A stretch of 64,000 nucleotides of DNA, from contig JADJEQ010000038.1 of assembly GCA_016709025.1 (NCBI GenBank), forward strand, positions 1-64,000, written 5' to 3'. The number at the start of each line of letters is the position of its first letter. The stretch's first letter is position 1. The position numbers and the translations under genes were made by a program. Origin of the DNA: Bacteroidales bacterium (GTDB taxonomy: Bacteria > Bacteroidota > Bacteroidia > Bacteroidales > Lentimicrobiaceae). The notes beneath the pieces were generated by a model that saw only the letters and a program-made list of their open reading frames with translations, was not told the origin of the DNA and made no database searches. This document shows positions 1 through 9,868 of the stretch, piece by piece.

Positions 1-820
1 AATCCGGCAGCACCACCGCCACCACCGCCATAAAGTCCGTTACCACCATGTCCTCCAAAATATCCTGCGGCACCACCTCCGCCACAACCAAATCCACTGG
101 CAGATCCCCATTCATATTGTTTGCACTTGAACCTCGAACAACTCCGCATTACTACCACCACAACAGAAACAGCCATGGGCAATGGAATATTACCCATGTC
201 CACTATAATCTGAGCGGCGGTTAATGCAGTGTTGTAAATTTTTACTTCGTCAATTACACCATTGAAGAAGCGCCCATTCAAAATATCCGGAACCAATTGC
301 AATAAATCAGCTGCAGTAGTGCTTGTAAACGTTGAATTGTCTGGTGTCTGTTACGCCATTTATATACAATTTTGATTCGCCTGATTTGGAAGAAATGGTT
401 ACCCGTCTCCATTGATTTAAAAACCGGCATCGATGGGTTAAAATCAAATTGCCCGGGCCTGGATTGAAATAAACTACTATCTGCATCTCCTGAGGTTGAT
501 ATTTGCATGTGCAGGAGTTTTGCCGTATGATCACTTGAAACGATGGCTTGCAATTAGGCGAAGTGGCTGTTACTTTGTACCATGCCGAAACTGTTAATTT
601 CAGTAAATGGGCCAAAATTGTAATTGAGCCCAATGAAATCATCCACCCCATCAAAACTATACGCACTGTTGGCATTGCCAAAGCGGTCGGTAGTCAGGGT
701 GGCACCATTTACAGTGCCGCTGTTGCTGCTCATGGCATCGTTGGCATCGCTGCCAAATGGATAATACGCAACCGGTGTTTGTGCATGGACAAAAGCCGGT
801 ATAATCAATAAACCCATCAT
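1..820 (-). pseudogene. Frameshifted LamG-type secreted protein, C-terminus off the window
   Basis: The N-terminus (from 820) has a signal peptide ending in FVHAQ. It is followed by the opening of a laminin-G/concanavalin-like domain: AYYPFGSDANDAMS, a TLTTDRFGNANSAYSFDG stretch, and DDFI. The domain continues in a second frame (SAWYKV, then VTISSKSGESKLYINGV) and in a third (NGRFFNGVIDEVKIYNTAL), so at least two indels lie near 600 and 340. The leftmost 80 bases encode a glycine-rich tract and run off the edge. LamG domains commonly bind glycans or surface proteins. An alternative ATG at 879 would extend the signal peptide if a run of A/T near 856-863 also carries an indel. True decay and sequencing error cannot be told apart here. 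Confidence 0.7.
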
Positions 821-999
821 GATTTTTAAAATCGAAAGGTTTGTTTTATAGGTCTGGAAAAAAGGGTAATAACTTTCATAAGGTTGATTGTTTGATGTTG
901 CGATTTTGTTAAAAATATATTGAGGTTAATCATAGAAAGGATATAACCTGAAAGCATTAAGCATAGTCGTCATTCGACATCTGATTAAACCACGTGTGG

Positions 1000-1630
1000 G
1001 GCGCGGTCGCAGACGCGCCAGCAGTTTAAACACAATTAATTTTATGCAGAAGTCGAGCCCGCGCCAGCAGTAAAATTGTCAGGATCGTAACCGTTTTTAA
1101 AACGGGCTTCCTTTTTCTGTAATACCGGAAAAGTTAATGAAGTGGGTGTAGTATATCGGGTCGCAGACTTACGCCAGCAGTCATGTTGCCAATATCACGG
1201 GCACAAGTCGCAGACTTGCGCCAGCAGCTATTGAGTTTAATCTTTTCGAAGACTTAACCGAAAAGCAATTCCAACATTTTCGTGCAATCTCTGTTTGATC
1301 CGGACTTAATTAATATAAGAAACATGACAAAAAAATTGAGCTGAGGATCGTACAAGGTTTTTAAATCGATTCCTTTTTCCCTGTAATACCGGGGAAAGTT
1401 ATTGAAGTGGTGTTGTATATCTAGATAAGAACAAATGCAACTCCGGTTGTTTTAGTTCACAATATAGCTAAGTGAGCCCCGCGACCATAGCAAGTTTGCA
1501 GACTTATTTTCAACTACAGGCCGGTTACTTATTTAACCGGCACAAAGTCGCAGGCTTTCACCAGCGTTGGTTTTAATTCTGCTGTAGAAAGTAATGAAGT
1601 GGGGCACAAGTCGCAGACTTGCGCTAACAG
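1000..1630. repeat. Cluster of REP-like hairpin repeats
   Basis: Copies of AAGTCGCAGACTTGCGCCAGCAG or degenerate forms lie at about 1000-1025, 1050-1070, 1156-1180, 1201-1227, 1540-1566 and 1602-1630. The first part, AAGTCGCAGACTT, is a palindrome with a GCA loop. In the first copy both arms have changed together (GGCGCG and CGCGCC), so pairing is kept. This resembles bacterial REP/RAYT-type repeats. No RAYT transposase is seen in the window. Confidence 0.65.
1083..1421. repeat. Two diverged direct repeats of about 75 bp
   Basis: The copies at 1083-1157 and 1346-1421 both begin GGATCGTA, run through a TTTTTAAA tract, then a CCTTTTT.C.TGTAATACCGG core, and end AAGTTA.TGAAGTG..GT.GTATATC. A third partial copy (GTAGAAAGTAATGAAGTGGGG) lies at 1582-1604 directly against a REP-like hairpin. 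The two repeat classes may therefore form one composite element. Confidence 0.55.
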
Positions 1631-1766
1631 GCCTGCCAGGTATTTATTTATTCAATGTGTCAAAGCAGTTTTTATTATGAATTCAATACCCGCGTTTCTG
1701 GCTACAATTAACAGACATGCGCCTGCCGCGAAAATTTCTTTTGGACGGCATTCAAAATAATCGTAA

Positions 1767-1798
1767 TAAAAGCCTCCTGTGATGAAAGGAGGCTTATT
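1767..1798. terminator. Hairpin terminator
   Basis: AAGCCTCC and GGAGGCTT form a perfect 8-bp stem around a loop of about 10 nt, with A/T-rich flanks on both sides. It sits about 20 bp past the stop codon of the broken minus-strand gene ending at 1819. It is probably that gene's transcription terminator and could work in both directions. Confidence 0.75.
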
Positions 1799-1818
1799 AA
1801 ATCAGAAAAGATTTATAA

Positions 1819-3307
1819 TCAGGGTGTAGACGCTGTTATAAAATCAGCGCTGAAGTCGTCAACATTGGTCATATCTGCCGTATCCTACAATCCTATCGCC
1901 CGTTGGCATCTAATGGTAAGCAACCAGCGGTAAAAGCAGCGGCATCGTTGTCAACCGGGGTCATATCACCGGTATCTACAGAACCATCCTAGTTAACACA
2001 TCACTCCATAGATTGCATAAAATCCGCTGGCCATCAGCAACAGGTTGCCTCCATATGCCTGAGCAGGACCGCTGAAATTGTAATTGATCGCAATCCTCCT
2101 GCAAAGGACACCGGAGCCGCTGCCGTCGTGGTTTCGATGCTGTTGCGATGACCCACGGTAACGTAATATGAGCCACTGTGTAACCCCGGAATGGTAATGG
2201 CCGAAGTGCCTGTGGGTACTCAGGTTAACATTGTTGACCGTAAAAATTTTATTGGCACAAGAGGCCGTACTCAGCAATTCCTACGATAATCGGTCGGCGG
2301 TAAGGCCGGCAAACTGGTCGCCAAATTCATTCTGAGCCTTGCGCATGGTGCCTCCGCCATTGTACAGACCTTCCAGCCTAGCGGTAAGGTTAAGGTTTTA
2401 TTGGCCAGTTGCCGAACGCCGGTGAATGTCCCGAACTCGGTGATACCATTTGTGGTGAGGATATCTGTTGCTGTATTGGTTGCAGTGAAGTAAGTCACTG
2501 ATGTCGGAGTTACCTCAGGCTGAAGATCAGGTTTTCAGTCCCCATTACATCGGCAGGCATATATTTATAGGTAGCATTGGCCGTAAAAACCGGTGATTCC
2601 GCTCTGTGTTACATTCCAGTAACGGTTGATATAACTTCCACTGGCACCGGGATATGCTAAATTTGCGAGATTCACACCTACATAATTCCCTGAGCCGAAA
2701 GTTCCACCGGTAAACGTCAAACAACCGGAGAATATTCGGCGGTACCGATGTTATCTCCTACCGGGAAGGTGAAGCCTCCGCTGGAATGATTTACGCAGTT
2801 GACCGGTTCCCCGTGGCTACCACCATGGCTGTAGCCGAAGGTGCCCCGCAACCGTGGCTGCAGTTCCCATGGTCAGGTTATGCGTTAACAGGTTGAGCCT
2901 GCCGTTGGTGAAGGTAAATACCCCGTTCACGGTGGTACTGCCGTTCAGGTTCACCCCGCAGCATTGTTGAGGGTAAGGTTACGAAAACATTCTGGCCGGT
3001 TATAATCTGCAATGCAGTGCCTGACATAGAGATGGTGCCGGCTCCCAGGTTGTAAGCCGCGACGTTCTGGTTGGTCAGGTTGCCGGAAAGCAACACCGTT
3101 CCCAGATTGTTGAGGGTAGCCCCATTCTGAATGGTGATGGCCGAAGTGCTCACCAATGTTGTGCCGTTAGTCACCCTTAGAGTAGTGCCTGAAGTGATGA
3201 TGTTATCGGCAAACAGGTTTGTTGAAAGCAGCAATGCTGAAGCGATGCTGAGAAGCGAAGTTTACTTAGTCCGCTGATCCGGTTATCGTCTTTTTTTTCA
3301 TCTTCAT
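1819..3307 (-). pseudogene. Frameshifted secreted protein with dockerin-like C-terminus
   Basis: A start at 3307 (MKMKKKT) followed by an indel near an 8-base A run leads into a signal peptide ending LLLSTNLFADN. A beta-helix-like stretch rich in T, G and N follows, with repeated ITIQNGATLNN and LLSGNLTNQN patterns as in autotransporter-like passengers. The C-terminal part survives in pieces over several frames: TGVRQLANKTLTL, a GLYNGGGTMRKAQNEFGDQF segment, LLSTASCANKIFTVNNVNLS, YNFSGPAQAYGGNLLLM, DTGDMTPVDNDAAAFTAG and a final DTADMTNVDDF. This is the same C-terminal module as in the intact plus-strand gene at 30509-32224, with a duplicated Asp-rich EF-hand-like loop. Many indels are required. 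There is no type IX sorting domain. Confidence 0.7.
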
Positions 3308-3352
3308 GGTTTTAATTAATTAACAATCTAATTTTAAAAGAGTTCAACGTTG

Positions 3353-5497
3353 TTATTTTAGAAATTCCTCCATCCTGAGTTTCACATCGGTGGCAGCTTT
3401 TGTCACTGGCTTACCGTAGGCCGGAGAAGGTTTTGAAAAGTCTTCAATTGCTTTTTTAACCTTAGGTGCATTTTGCGCAGCGCCTTTTGGTCCGGCTGCA
3501 CCGGAAGGCATCACCCCACCGCCGGAATTCTGAGCATTTTCAGCAGGAACAGAAGGTTTTGGCCTGACGGATTCTTCAGAAGGCTTGTTCGGATCGGGCA
3601 AAGTAGATGCGTGCTTTCCAACCACCAGATTTCCGCCTTCGTAATAAAGACCTTCACCGTTGGTTTGGGTATCGGCGTCGTTGTGCAATCCACGGGCAAG
3701 ATTCTGGTTATAATCAGAACTGATTACTTCACGCGGTAGGTTTGGATTTTCATAGCCAGCCCTTTTGCCGATGGCAATGTAGGAAATGGTAACTGAGCTT
3801 TTGCCATCGTTGTTTTCGGCAACTTTGAATCCTTTACCTGACACTTCAGCAAGATAGACCCCATTTGAGCTTCCTGTCGGTGTAACAGTAACCACCACGG
3901 GTGACTCAGTTGAAAGTGCGGCTGCAAAAGCCGGATCAAAATCTATGCTGACTTTTCCACCTGATAATGTAGCATATCCGCTGGTCTGCACGGTAACATC
4001 CGTAGAAACATTGGTATAGAGAACGGTATTGTTTCCGGTTCCATTCTCCTGAAGGTGAACATCAAGGTTGTTTTTAAACACAACGCCGTTGGAGTACATC
4101 GTGTCGTTTTCCCTTCGGCATAAACACCGTAAACCTTGCCATGGATGTTAGCACCCATCAGGTCGCCAAAGGCTCCGATGCCGATACCAATACTAGCCTG
4201 GCTGCTTTTCCCGCCGCCGAAGTTCCAACCGGTGAAATATCCGCCATAACTGGAGCCTCCGCTGTCTTTATAGCCCAGGGAACCCCAATTGTAACCAAAA
4301 ACGTCAGCACCAAGCACTCCGCCACACCGGGAATAATCGTTGTAATTAAATCCGGCAGTACCAAAGGAGTAATTATCGCCCCAGAAGGAATAGCCCACAG
4401 CAGCGCTGTTACTCGTGCTTATTCCATAGCCGTATCCATTATTTGCTGAACTGGTTCTTATTGCATAAGTAGCTGACTGCCCTGAACCATATGCAACATC
4501 TTCATTATGATAGAAATAATTGGGTTGATTAGCGCTGTATCCCAGATAAGCCTGGCCATTATAATCATAATCAACCTGCAATCTTGAGGCCGGGTCATAG
4601 GTGCCGATACCGACATTGCCACCAACCGGCTGAAATATAAGTGGATTCGAACCATTGTAGGTTCCAACCCAGAATTGGGCATTGGCCGGTGTCGGGTTTT
4701 GATTCCAGATGAGAAAGCCCTTGTTATCGGTTGATTGCCCGACATACATAAGTGCGGTACCAGCATCATCCCCGATGGATAAATTGGTGGCTGAGTTAAA
4801 TGTACTGAGTGGTATTCCGAATATTCCTGTTTGTGTATCGGGAACTTTTGCAACATGAAGTAAACCGGAAGGTACAACATTTCCGATACCAACATTCCCT
4901 GCAACCGGCTGAAGTATCATAGGATTGGAGCCATTGTAGGTTCCAACCCAAAACTGGGCATCTGCCGGAGTAGCATTATAACTCCAGTAGGTGAAGCTCT
5001 TAGTAAACATAGACTGGCCTACATAAAGAAGAGCGTCACCAGCGGCATTTCCTATTGAAACATTGGTGGCACCGGCATAGCCAAGAATATCGGAACCAAA
5101 CAAGGCAGTAAAACCGGGACTGTTGGAAGCTACATGAAATGCTGCAGCAGGGGTACTGGTGCCAATTCCTACATTTCCTGAATTATAATAAATGTTGGTA
5201 CCATTGTTCAGCCATTGGCCGGCATTGCTACCAACCAGTCTCCAGGAAGGAACTGCGGGAGTTCCTGAATTATAGTATAGGCCGGGAGCGACATCTGTTT
5301 GAAAGACAGTAAGTCCCGTTGCCGGGTTTACGATGGCATGTCTCTGGGCGAGGGTCATTCTGGGGCCAGCAAGCCGCGTAGTGCTTTTACATCCAGCATG
5401 GCCGAATTGTCGGGGGCTGATGCATCGTTGTTGATGGTCACCTGGGCATTGGCCGAAACCCAATGATCAGGATCAGAAAGAGTAACAGGTTTTTCAT
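3353..5497 (-). CDS. Modular fibre protein, AMLDVKS module and beta-rich C-terminal domain (frameshifted)
   Basis: The start at 5497 gives the signal peptide MKNLLLFLILIIGF. Two indels (near 5455 and 5390) split the AMLDVKS module and a third near 4112 splits the C-terminus, so the reading runs through three frames for about 714 residues. After the module come three NVGIG-type repeats, each followed by an SIG.DAG.ALMYVGQS unit, then a G/Y-rich segment ending GANIHGKVYGVYAEG. The C-terminal 250 residues hold a beta-rich domain (VQTSGYATLSGGKVSIDFD, VVVTVTPTG, YIAIGKRAGYENP), then an Ala/Pro/Lys-rich low-complexity tail. The next gene (5626-7605) has the same architecture, so this is a paralogous pair. 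It is probably exported and surface-exposed. The indels touch short homopolymers and may be sequence errors. Confidence 0.7.
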
Positions 5498-5625
5498 GAT
5501 GTGTTGTTTTGGTTATTTGTTTTCTGCTGTGTTGATTGGTCTTTTGTAACTTAATGATGTATCTTTAATACTTATATTGCCTTCATGATCGGATAATCCG
5601 TGTGATGAAGAATTACTATGCCGGC

Positions 5626-7605
5626 TTATTGACCAGACCCTGTAACAAGCCGTGTTTGGCTGGCTGCTCCGGTACGATCCACGTTGGTTGACGGGTGTTT
5701 CCCGACCGACAATTTGCCGTTTTCGTAATAAGGCCTTCCTTCCGATTTGGTGTCGGCATCGTTGTGCAGTCCCCCTGCTGATCTTTCTACAAAGTCTGAT
5801 TGCGTTGCCTCTGCCGGGAATTCCGGATTTTCAAACCCTGCCCTTCGCCCCACAGCGATAAAGGCAAACTTTCCGTTGCTTTTTGCATCACCACTTTCGG
5901 CAACCCCAAATCCTTTTTCGTCAACTTCGGTCAGGTAAATACCTTCAGATATACCTAAAGGGCTGATGGTTACCACCACGGGAAAGTCAGGAGAAACCGC
6001 CTCTGCGAAGGATTTATCAAACTGAATGGTCGCTTTGCCTGAACTAAGGGTAGCATAACCACTGGTTTGCACTGTCATATCCGTTGACACATGGGCATAC
6101 AATACCGTTTGCTGATCTGTTCCATTGGGCTGAAGGTGCAACTGTGGACCGTTCTGAACCGATGTTCCGTTGGCATAAATGGCAACTTCGCCACCTTCAG
6201 CATAAAGGCCGTAAATCTTACCATGAATATCGGCGCCCATCAGGTCGCCCCAGGCTCCGAGTCCGATCCCGGTAACAGCCAGACTGCTTTTGCCAACACC
6301 ACTGGTGTAATTGGAAAATATCCACCATAATTGGTGCCGCCACTGTTCTTATAAGCAAGTGCTCCCCAGTAACTGCAAAACTCATCACAACCAAGCGATG
6401 CACCCGACCTTTAGTAATCGTTCCAGCCATATGCTGTCAGCGCAAAAGTATAGGGATCTCCATAGTTGGAATACGCTTTTAAAGCGGCGTTAGTATAATG
6501 ATTCTGATAGGAAATACCCGGTGAAGCACTTGTTCTGTCCCGCGAAGCGTAAAGGGTCGATTGGTTATAACCTCCGGCCGGATCCTGATTCAGGAAGAAA
6601 ACATTTGCTGTACTATTGTTTTTACCCAGCTGTGTGTAATTGTTGATACCGGAATATACCTCAAAACGGCTTTGCGGAAGGGTTGTTCCGACACCTACCC
6701 TGCCCCCGGATTCCTGGAGCGATATGGTGGACGCTCCTTTTGAGCTGATGCTTAAGTATCCTTCCGATGGGTTGGGGCTATACCGCCAGATAATCTCACC
6801 GAAATCTGCCCCATCCTTGCCGATAAATAATCGGGCATCGCTGTCTGCACTGCCGATAGAAACATTGGTTTTGGAAGTTACATTCCCGGCTTCTGAACCA
6901 AAAACCGCTGTTCTGAAATATGGGCTATTGGCCACATGAAGTCTTGCATCAGGTACATCAAGACCTATTCCCAAATTACCGTAATTCAGGTCAAATGCAA
7001 ATCCTCTTTCTGATGATGACCTCAAATAGAATATATCCGTCGTATCATGATATTCTATTCCCCAGCGCGGATAAGAAGGGGAATGGCCGATCACCATGCG
7101 GTCGGCATTCTGGGTTCCTGAACCGAACATGTAAAATCATCGGGCTGTTGGGAATTTCAGTGGCAGGAAAACGGATACTTGCATTGTCATCAGCAAACAA
7201 GACATCGCCATCAGATCCGACTACCTGGAACTTATCCCCATCTCCTACGGTCAATGTTGCAACCGGGGTAGCATCGCCGATTCCGACATTGCCCGCCGTA
7301 TAAGAGATATTGCTGCCATTCGGTGTCCACTGCAGTGAGCCCTGATCGGTAAGTTCAACCCATGAACCGGCGCTGAAAAACCAGAAACTCCCGGTGGTAT
7401 TGTCAAACACCAGCAATCCGGCAGCCGGGGCGGCAATGGCTGTGCGCTGTGCAGTGGTCATACGGGGAACAAGCATTCCCCTGCTGGTGCTTTTAACATC
7501 CAGCATGGCTGAATTGTCAGGCGAAGAGGCATCGGTGTTGATGGCTACCTGAGCATGGGATATGATCCCAATGGTAAGCATAAATAACAACAGTACATTT
7601 TTCAT
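5626..7605 (-). CDS. Modular fibre protein, paralogue of the 3353-5497 gene (frameshifted)
   Basis: I chose the ATG at 7605 over the one at 7620 because it gives the family signal peptide MKNVLLLFMLTIGIISHAQ. The AMLDVKS module is intact (SPDNSAMLDVKSTSRGMLVP). It is followed by NVGIGDATPVATLTV, a second repeat block (NVSIGSADSDARLFIGKDG), and a G/Y-rich region. The C-terminal domain matches the neighbour (TSGYATLSSGKATIQFD, YLTEVDEKGFGVAESGD, FIAVGRRAGFENPEFP). Indels near 7133 and at about 6240-6420 change the frame, including an apparent stop at 6411. The C-terminal tail is shorter than in the neighbour and lacks the Ala/Pro-rich extension. The spacing of 128 bp to 5497, with no clear terminator, suggests co-transcription. 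Confidence 0.7.
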
Positions 7606-8041
7606 TTTAACAATACTCAAATATTTGATTTCTGTTTTTTATTCTAATTATCTTTTAATATGACGGTTCCAGGGTAATTTATGCCTGAAAACAACGTCTC
7701 TTAGTCAATCTAACAGTCTCTTTTTGCGCAGGGCTCAGGGCATAGGGCATGGGCTCTCAGTCCCTCCGTCTTGTCTCCTTATTTCCCATTCTCCTTGTCT
7801 CTCAGTCTCTTCGTCTCATTTTCACCTCATCCGCCTTCGGCACCTTCTCCTCAAGGAGAAGGACTTTTTAGGTTAAGCCAGAGTCTCTTCCCTCAGTCTC
7901 TCAATCCCCTCTCTCCCCTTCTCCTTGTCTCCCACTCTCCTTGTCTCCCTTTCTCCCCTTCTCCCACTCTCTCCCTCTCCCACCAGCCAGATCTAATAAA
8001 AAAAAACAAACCTTCAATCCGGGTGTTTGTCTTTCGCTTTT
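7606..8041. other. Intergenic, C/T-rich low-complexity tract
   Basis: From about 7760 to 7985 the plus strand is a degenerate tract of TCTCC, TTGTCTCC and CCTTCTCC units, with one embedded hairpin (CCTTCTCC TCA AGGAGAAGG, about 7848-7867). Forward ORFs here are products of the simple sequence. I see no gene. Confidence 0.7.
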
Positions 8042-8917
8042 TTAATTCCGGATGCACCGCACACTCATGCCGGCAGCTTTTGCATCAACACTTACACTAC
8101 AGTCCCCTCCATGAAAATATAAATAGGAACCCTGGCTTGTGCCCGATTGATTGGCGCTCCAGTAATGACCAGTTAAACCCTCGTTGATCCTGGGCCCACC
8201 AGTTTGATACAAGTAACCGGCCGGATGCATTGTTAAAGCTGAGTTCCACGGGCCGTTTCTGTTGGTCCAGCCTCCACCTGCATCCACATTGGCCCATTCG
8301 GTTGCAGTTGGAAGCCTCCAGCCATTGCCGAGTTCAAGGGCACACGGATCATTGACAGCAGCCCAATCAGCACTTTCATTGATGCTGTTTATCCATGTCG
8401 TGTTTGGTGTGCGGGTAACCCCATCGTGCTTATATCCCTGTTTCCGGTTAAACTGCCAGTACCAGCCTGCCGAAGGCTCGGTATCATCGTCAATGGCCGT
8501 TGCCTGACGATCGGCGCCCAGATTTTTGGTAATCCAGCATTTGGAAGTTTCGCCTGGAATACTGGTGACCGTGCCATACGTAACCGTTTTGTTAACCGGC
8601 GCAACTCCACCAGCTACCAAATGATTAACTGTAAAGGAAAGTCCGCACACAAAGGCCGGATTCATCGACCACCAGGATATTCCGGTAAAAACATTCAACG
8701 CTTTATCATCGGTGTTGTATATAACCAGTCCCTCTGCCGGTGAGGCGATGGCATTTCGCTGTGCAGTTGTCATCCTGGGTGGAAGCAGGCCCCTGTTTGT
8801 GGATTTCACATCCAGCATGGCAGAGCTATGGGGTGAGGTACCATCTGTATTGACAGCTACCTGGGCATCTATCGTTGTAAATAAAAACAACATAAAAATC
8901 AATGTATATGTTTTCAT
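8042..8917 (-). CDS. Secreted FISUMP-domain protein with AMLDVKS module
   Basis: The 291-residue protein is intact. Its signal peptide is MKTYTLIFMLFLFTTIDAQ, followed by the AMLDVKS module (residues about 19-85, ending NVFTGISWW). A Fibrobacter succinogenes major paralogous (FISUMP, Fib_succ_major) domain runs to the end: VAGGVAPVNKTVTYGTV, CWITKNLGADRQAT, GWYWQFNRKQGYKHDG, NGWRLPTATEW, a YWSANQ motif and the terminal SVRCIRN. FISUMP domains have a C-type-lectin-like fold in secreted bacterial proteins, and their ligands are mostly unknown. This gene is the first of a unit with the long conserved leader (8918-9336) and promoter at 9337-9382. The 28448 and 36956 genes share that leader and signal-peptide type. 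Confidence 0.88.
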   Translation of the reverse strand: MKTYTLIFMLFLFTTIDAQVAVNTDGTSPHSSAMLDVKSTNRGLLPPRMTTAQRNAIASPAEGLVIYNTDDKALNVFTGISWWSMNPAFVCGLSFTVNHLVAGGVAPVNKTVTYGTVTSIPGETSKCWITKNLGADRQATAIDDDTEPSAGWYWQFNRKQGYKHDGVTRTPNTTWINSINESADWAAVNDPCALELGNGWRLPTATEWANVDAGGGWTNRNGPWNSALTMHPAGYLYQTGGPRINEGLTGHYWSANQSGTSQGSYLYFHGGDCSVSVDAKAAGMSVRCIRN

Positions 8918-9336
8918 ATGCCAAAGTGTTAAATTAGTTTATGATTGAATGAAACAATAAACTACAATAACAACCGGCTGTGGCCGGCATTATGCAGGAA
9001 TAAAAAAGCAGAAGAATCAGGTAATATTGCTATGCAAAGCAATAATTGAGTAAAGGCAGGTAAAGTAGAAAATCAGAAATTTATCAATGCAAAGAACTTA
9101 AACTCAACAAATATTATAAAGTCATGCGCAGATTATGATTGTAAATTTAGTACAGGCAGTTCCGCCTGGGTTTGTTTTAAGTATCTAAAGAGTCCTGAAT
9201 GGATTCCAGGCCGGGTTAGTCATCAATAAAACTCACAATACTATGATTCAGTAGTACTTAACTGGCTTAACATGAATATTTATCTTGTTATTGATACCAG
9301 GAAAATGACTTTCATTCCGGCCAGATAAAATCTTCC
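8918..9336 (-). promoter_or_regulatory. Conserved long 5' leader of the 8042-8917 gene (copy A)
   Basis: About 420 nt lie between the promoter module and the start codon. The leader carries a 7-bp hairpin (TATTGCT 9025-9031, AGCAATA 9038-9044, loop ATGCAA) placed 108-127 nt before the ATG, followed by GAGTAAAGGCAGGTAAAGTA. The same hairpin with different loops and the same distance to the start occurs in the leaders of the genes starting at 29653 and 36956. The remnant gene at 9447-9658 lies upstream of the promoter. Confidence 0.6.
9025..9044 (-). promoter_or_regulatory. Conserved leader hairpin, copy A
   Basis: A 7-bp perfect stem with a 6-nt loop, conserved in stem but not loop between copies A (9025-9044), B (29756-29775) and C (37060-37079). 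The fixed distance to the start codon suggests a cis-acting RNA element or a protein-binding site. No known riboswitch class was recognised. Confidence 0.5.
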
Positions 9337-9382
9337 GCTAATTTAGAAAGATTTTAAATAATTAATGTTAAATATTTGTTAA
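9337..9382 (-). promoter_or_regulatory. Promoter module A (TTAACA-N5-TTAACA, TAAATTAG)
   Basis: On the minus strand, two TTAACA hexamers start exactly 11 bp apart (plus-strand TGTTAA at 9366 and 9377). After 20 bp comes TAAATTAGC (9337-9345). The layout matches a Bacteroidetes promoter, whose -7 box is TAnnTTTG, with a one-helical-turn direct repeat at the -33 region. Near-identical modules lie at 30070, 37374 and 51955. Confidence 0.65.
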
Positions 9383-9446
9383 AGTTTTGGCTGACTGCAT
9401 TTTAATTATTAACCATGCTGACCGATTGGTTAGAAGCGTAATTAAA

Positions 9447-9658
9447 TCATGGGGCACACACAACGAATTGAATGGTTGAGTCTGTATTTTCTCCGGTTTC
9501 AATGCTAAAGGAATAAAGCCATAAAAACCGTTGTCGCAAAATGTGGCAACATTCATAATGTTAGCATGCCCGGTGGCAATAACCAATGAGCTTGAACTGA
9601 CCCCGTTGCCGGTAAGTGATAGGTAAATTTTGATCTCCCTCCCGCAAAATGCTCCAAG
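9447..9658 (-). pseudogene. C-terminal remnant of an array paralogue
   Basis: The minus strand encodes EIKIYLSLTGNGVSSSSLV, IATGHANIMNVATFCDNGF and, after one indel near 9505, a terminal IQFVVCAP followed by TGA at 9447-9449. This matches the last 60-70 residues of the intact gene at 13121-13999 (SLVIATGHATSVNVGASCDN and the terminal IQFVVYVP). Homology stops exactly where the inverted-repeat element at 9659-9868 begins. The gene was therefore either cut by insertion of that element or copied as a fragment. Confidence 0.75.
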
Positions 9659-9868
9659 AGACTGTTTAATTTTTATTAAACCCTATGAATAGGCCAGTCC
9701 CTTAGGGCGGGTTACGAATAAAGTATCACAGACAATGGCAAAAACCTATAAAATTTGCAAATTCTAGAATAAATTTTTCGGGATTTTGCCATTGGTTTTC
9801 CTGTTTCTTGCTACACCCGCCCTAAAAGACGGGCCAATTGAAAATCGAATTAAAATTTTAAACAGTCT
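9659..9868. mobile_element. MITE-like inverted-repeat element
   Basis: The ends are inverted copies: AGACTGTTTAA at 9659 and TTAAACAGTCT ending at 9868. A second inverted pair, CTTAGGGCGGGT near 9701 and ACCCGCCCTAA near 9813, and a third, CAATGGCAAAA at 9733 and TTTTGCCATTG at 9784, make the whole 210 bp fold back on itself. It has no coding capacity. I found no clear target duplication. It lies between the stop of the protease gene (9868) and the remnant paralogue, so it could also act as a terminator. Confidence 0.6.

Larger units (their letters stand above)
821..1766. other. Non-coding region with REP-like and longer repeats
   Basis: I see no gene in this stretch. It holds at least six copies of a short hairpin-forming repeat (listed separately) and two diverged copies of a repeat of about 75 bp (1083-1157 and 1346-1421) that share a CTGTAATACCGG core followed by AAGTTA.TGAAGTG. 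Confidence 0.6.

Noticed and set aside
7771..8187. Forward ORF of 138 aa rich in Ser, Pro and Leu
   Set aside because: It comes from the C/T-rich simple-sequence tract and overlaps the end of the FISUMP gene.
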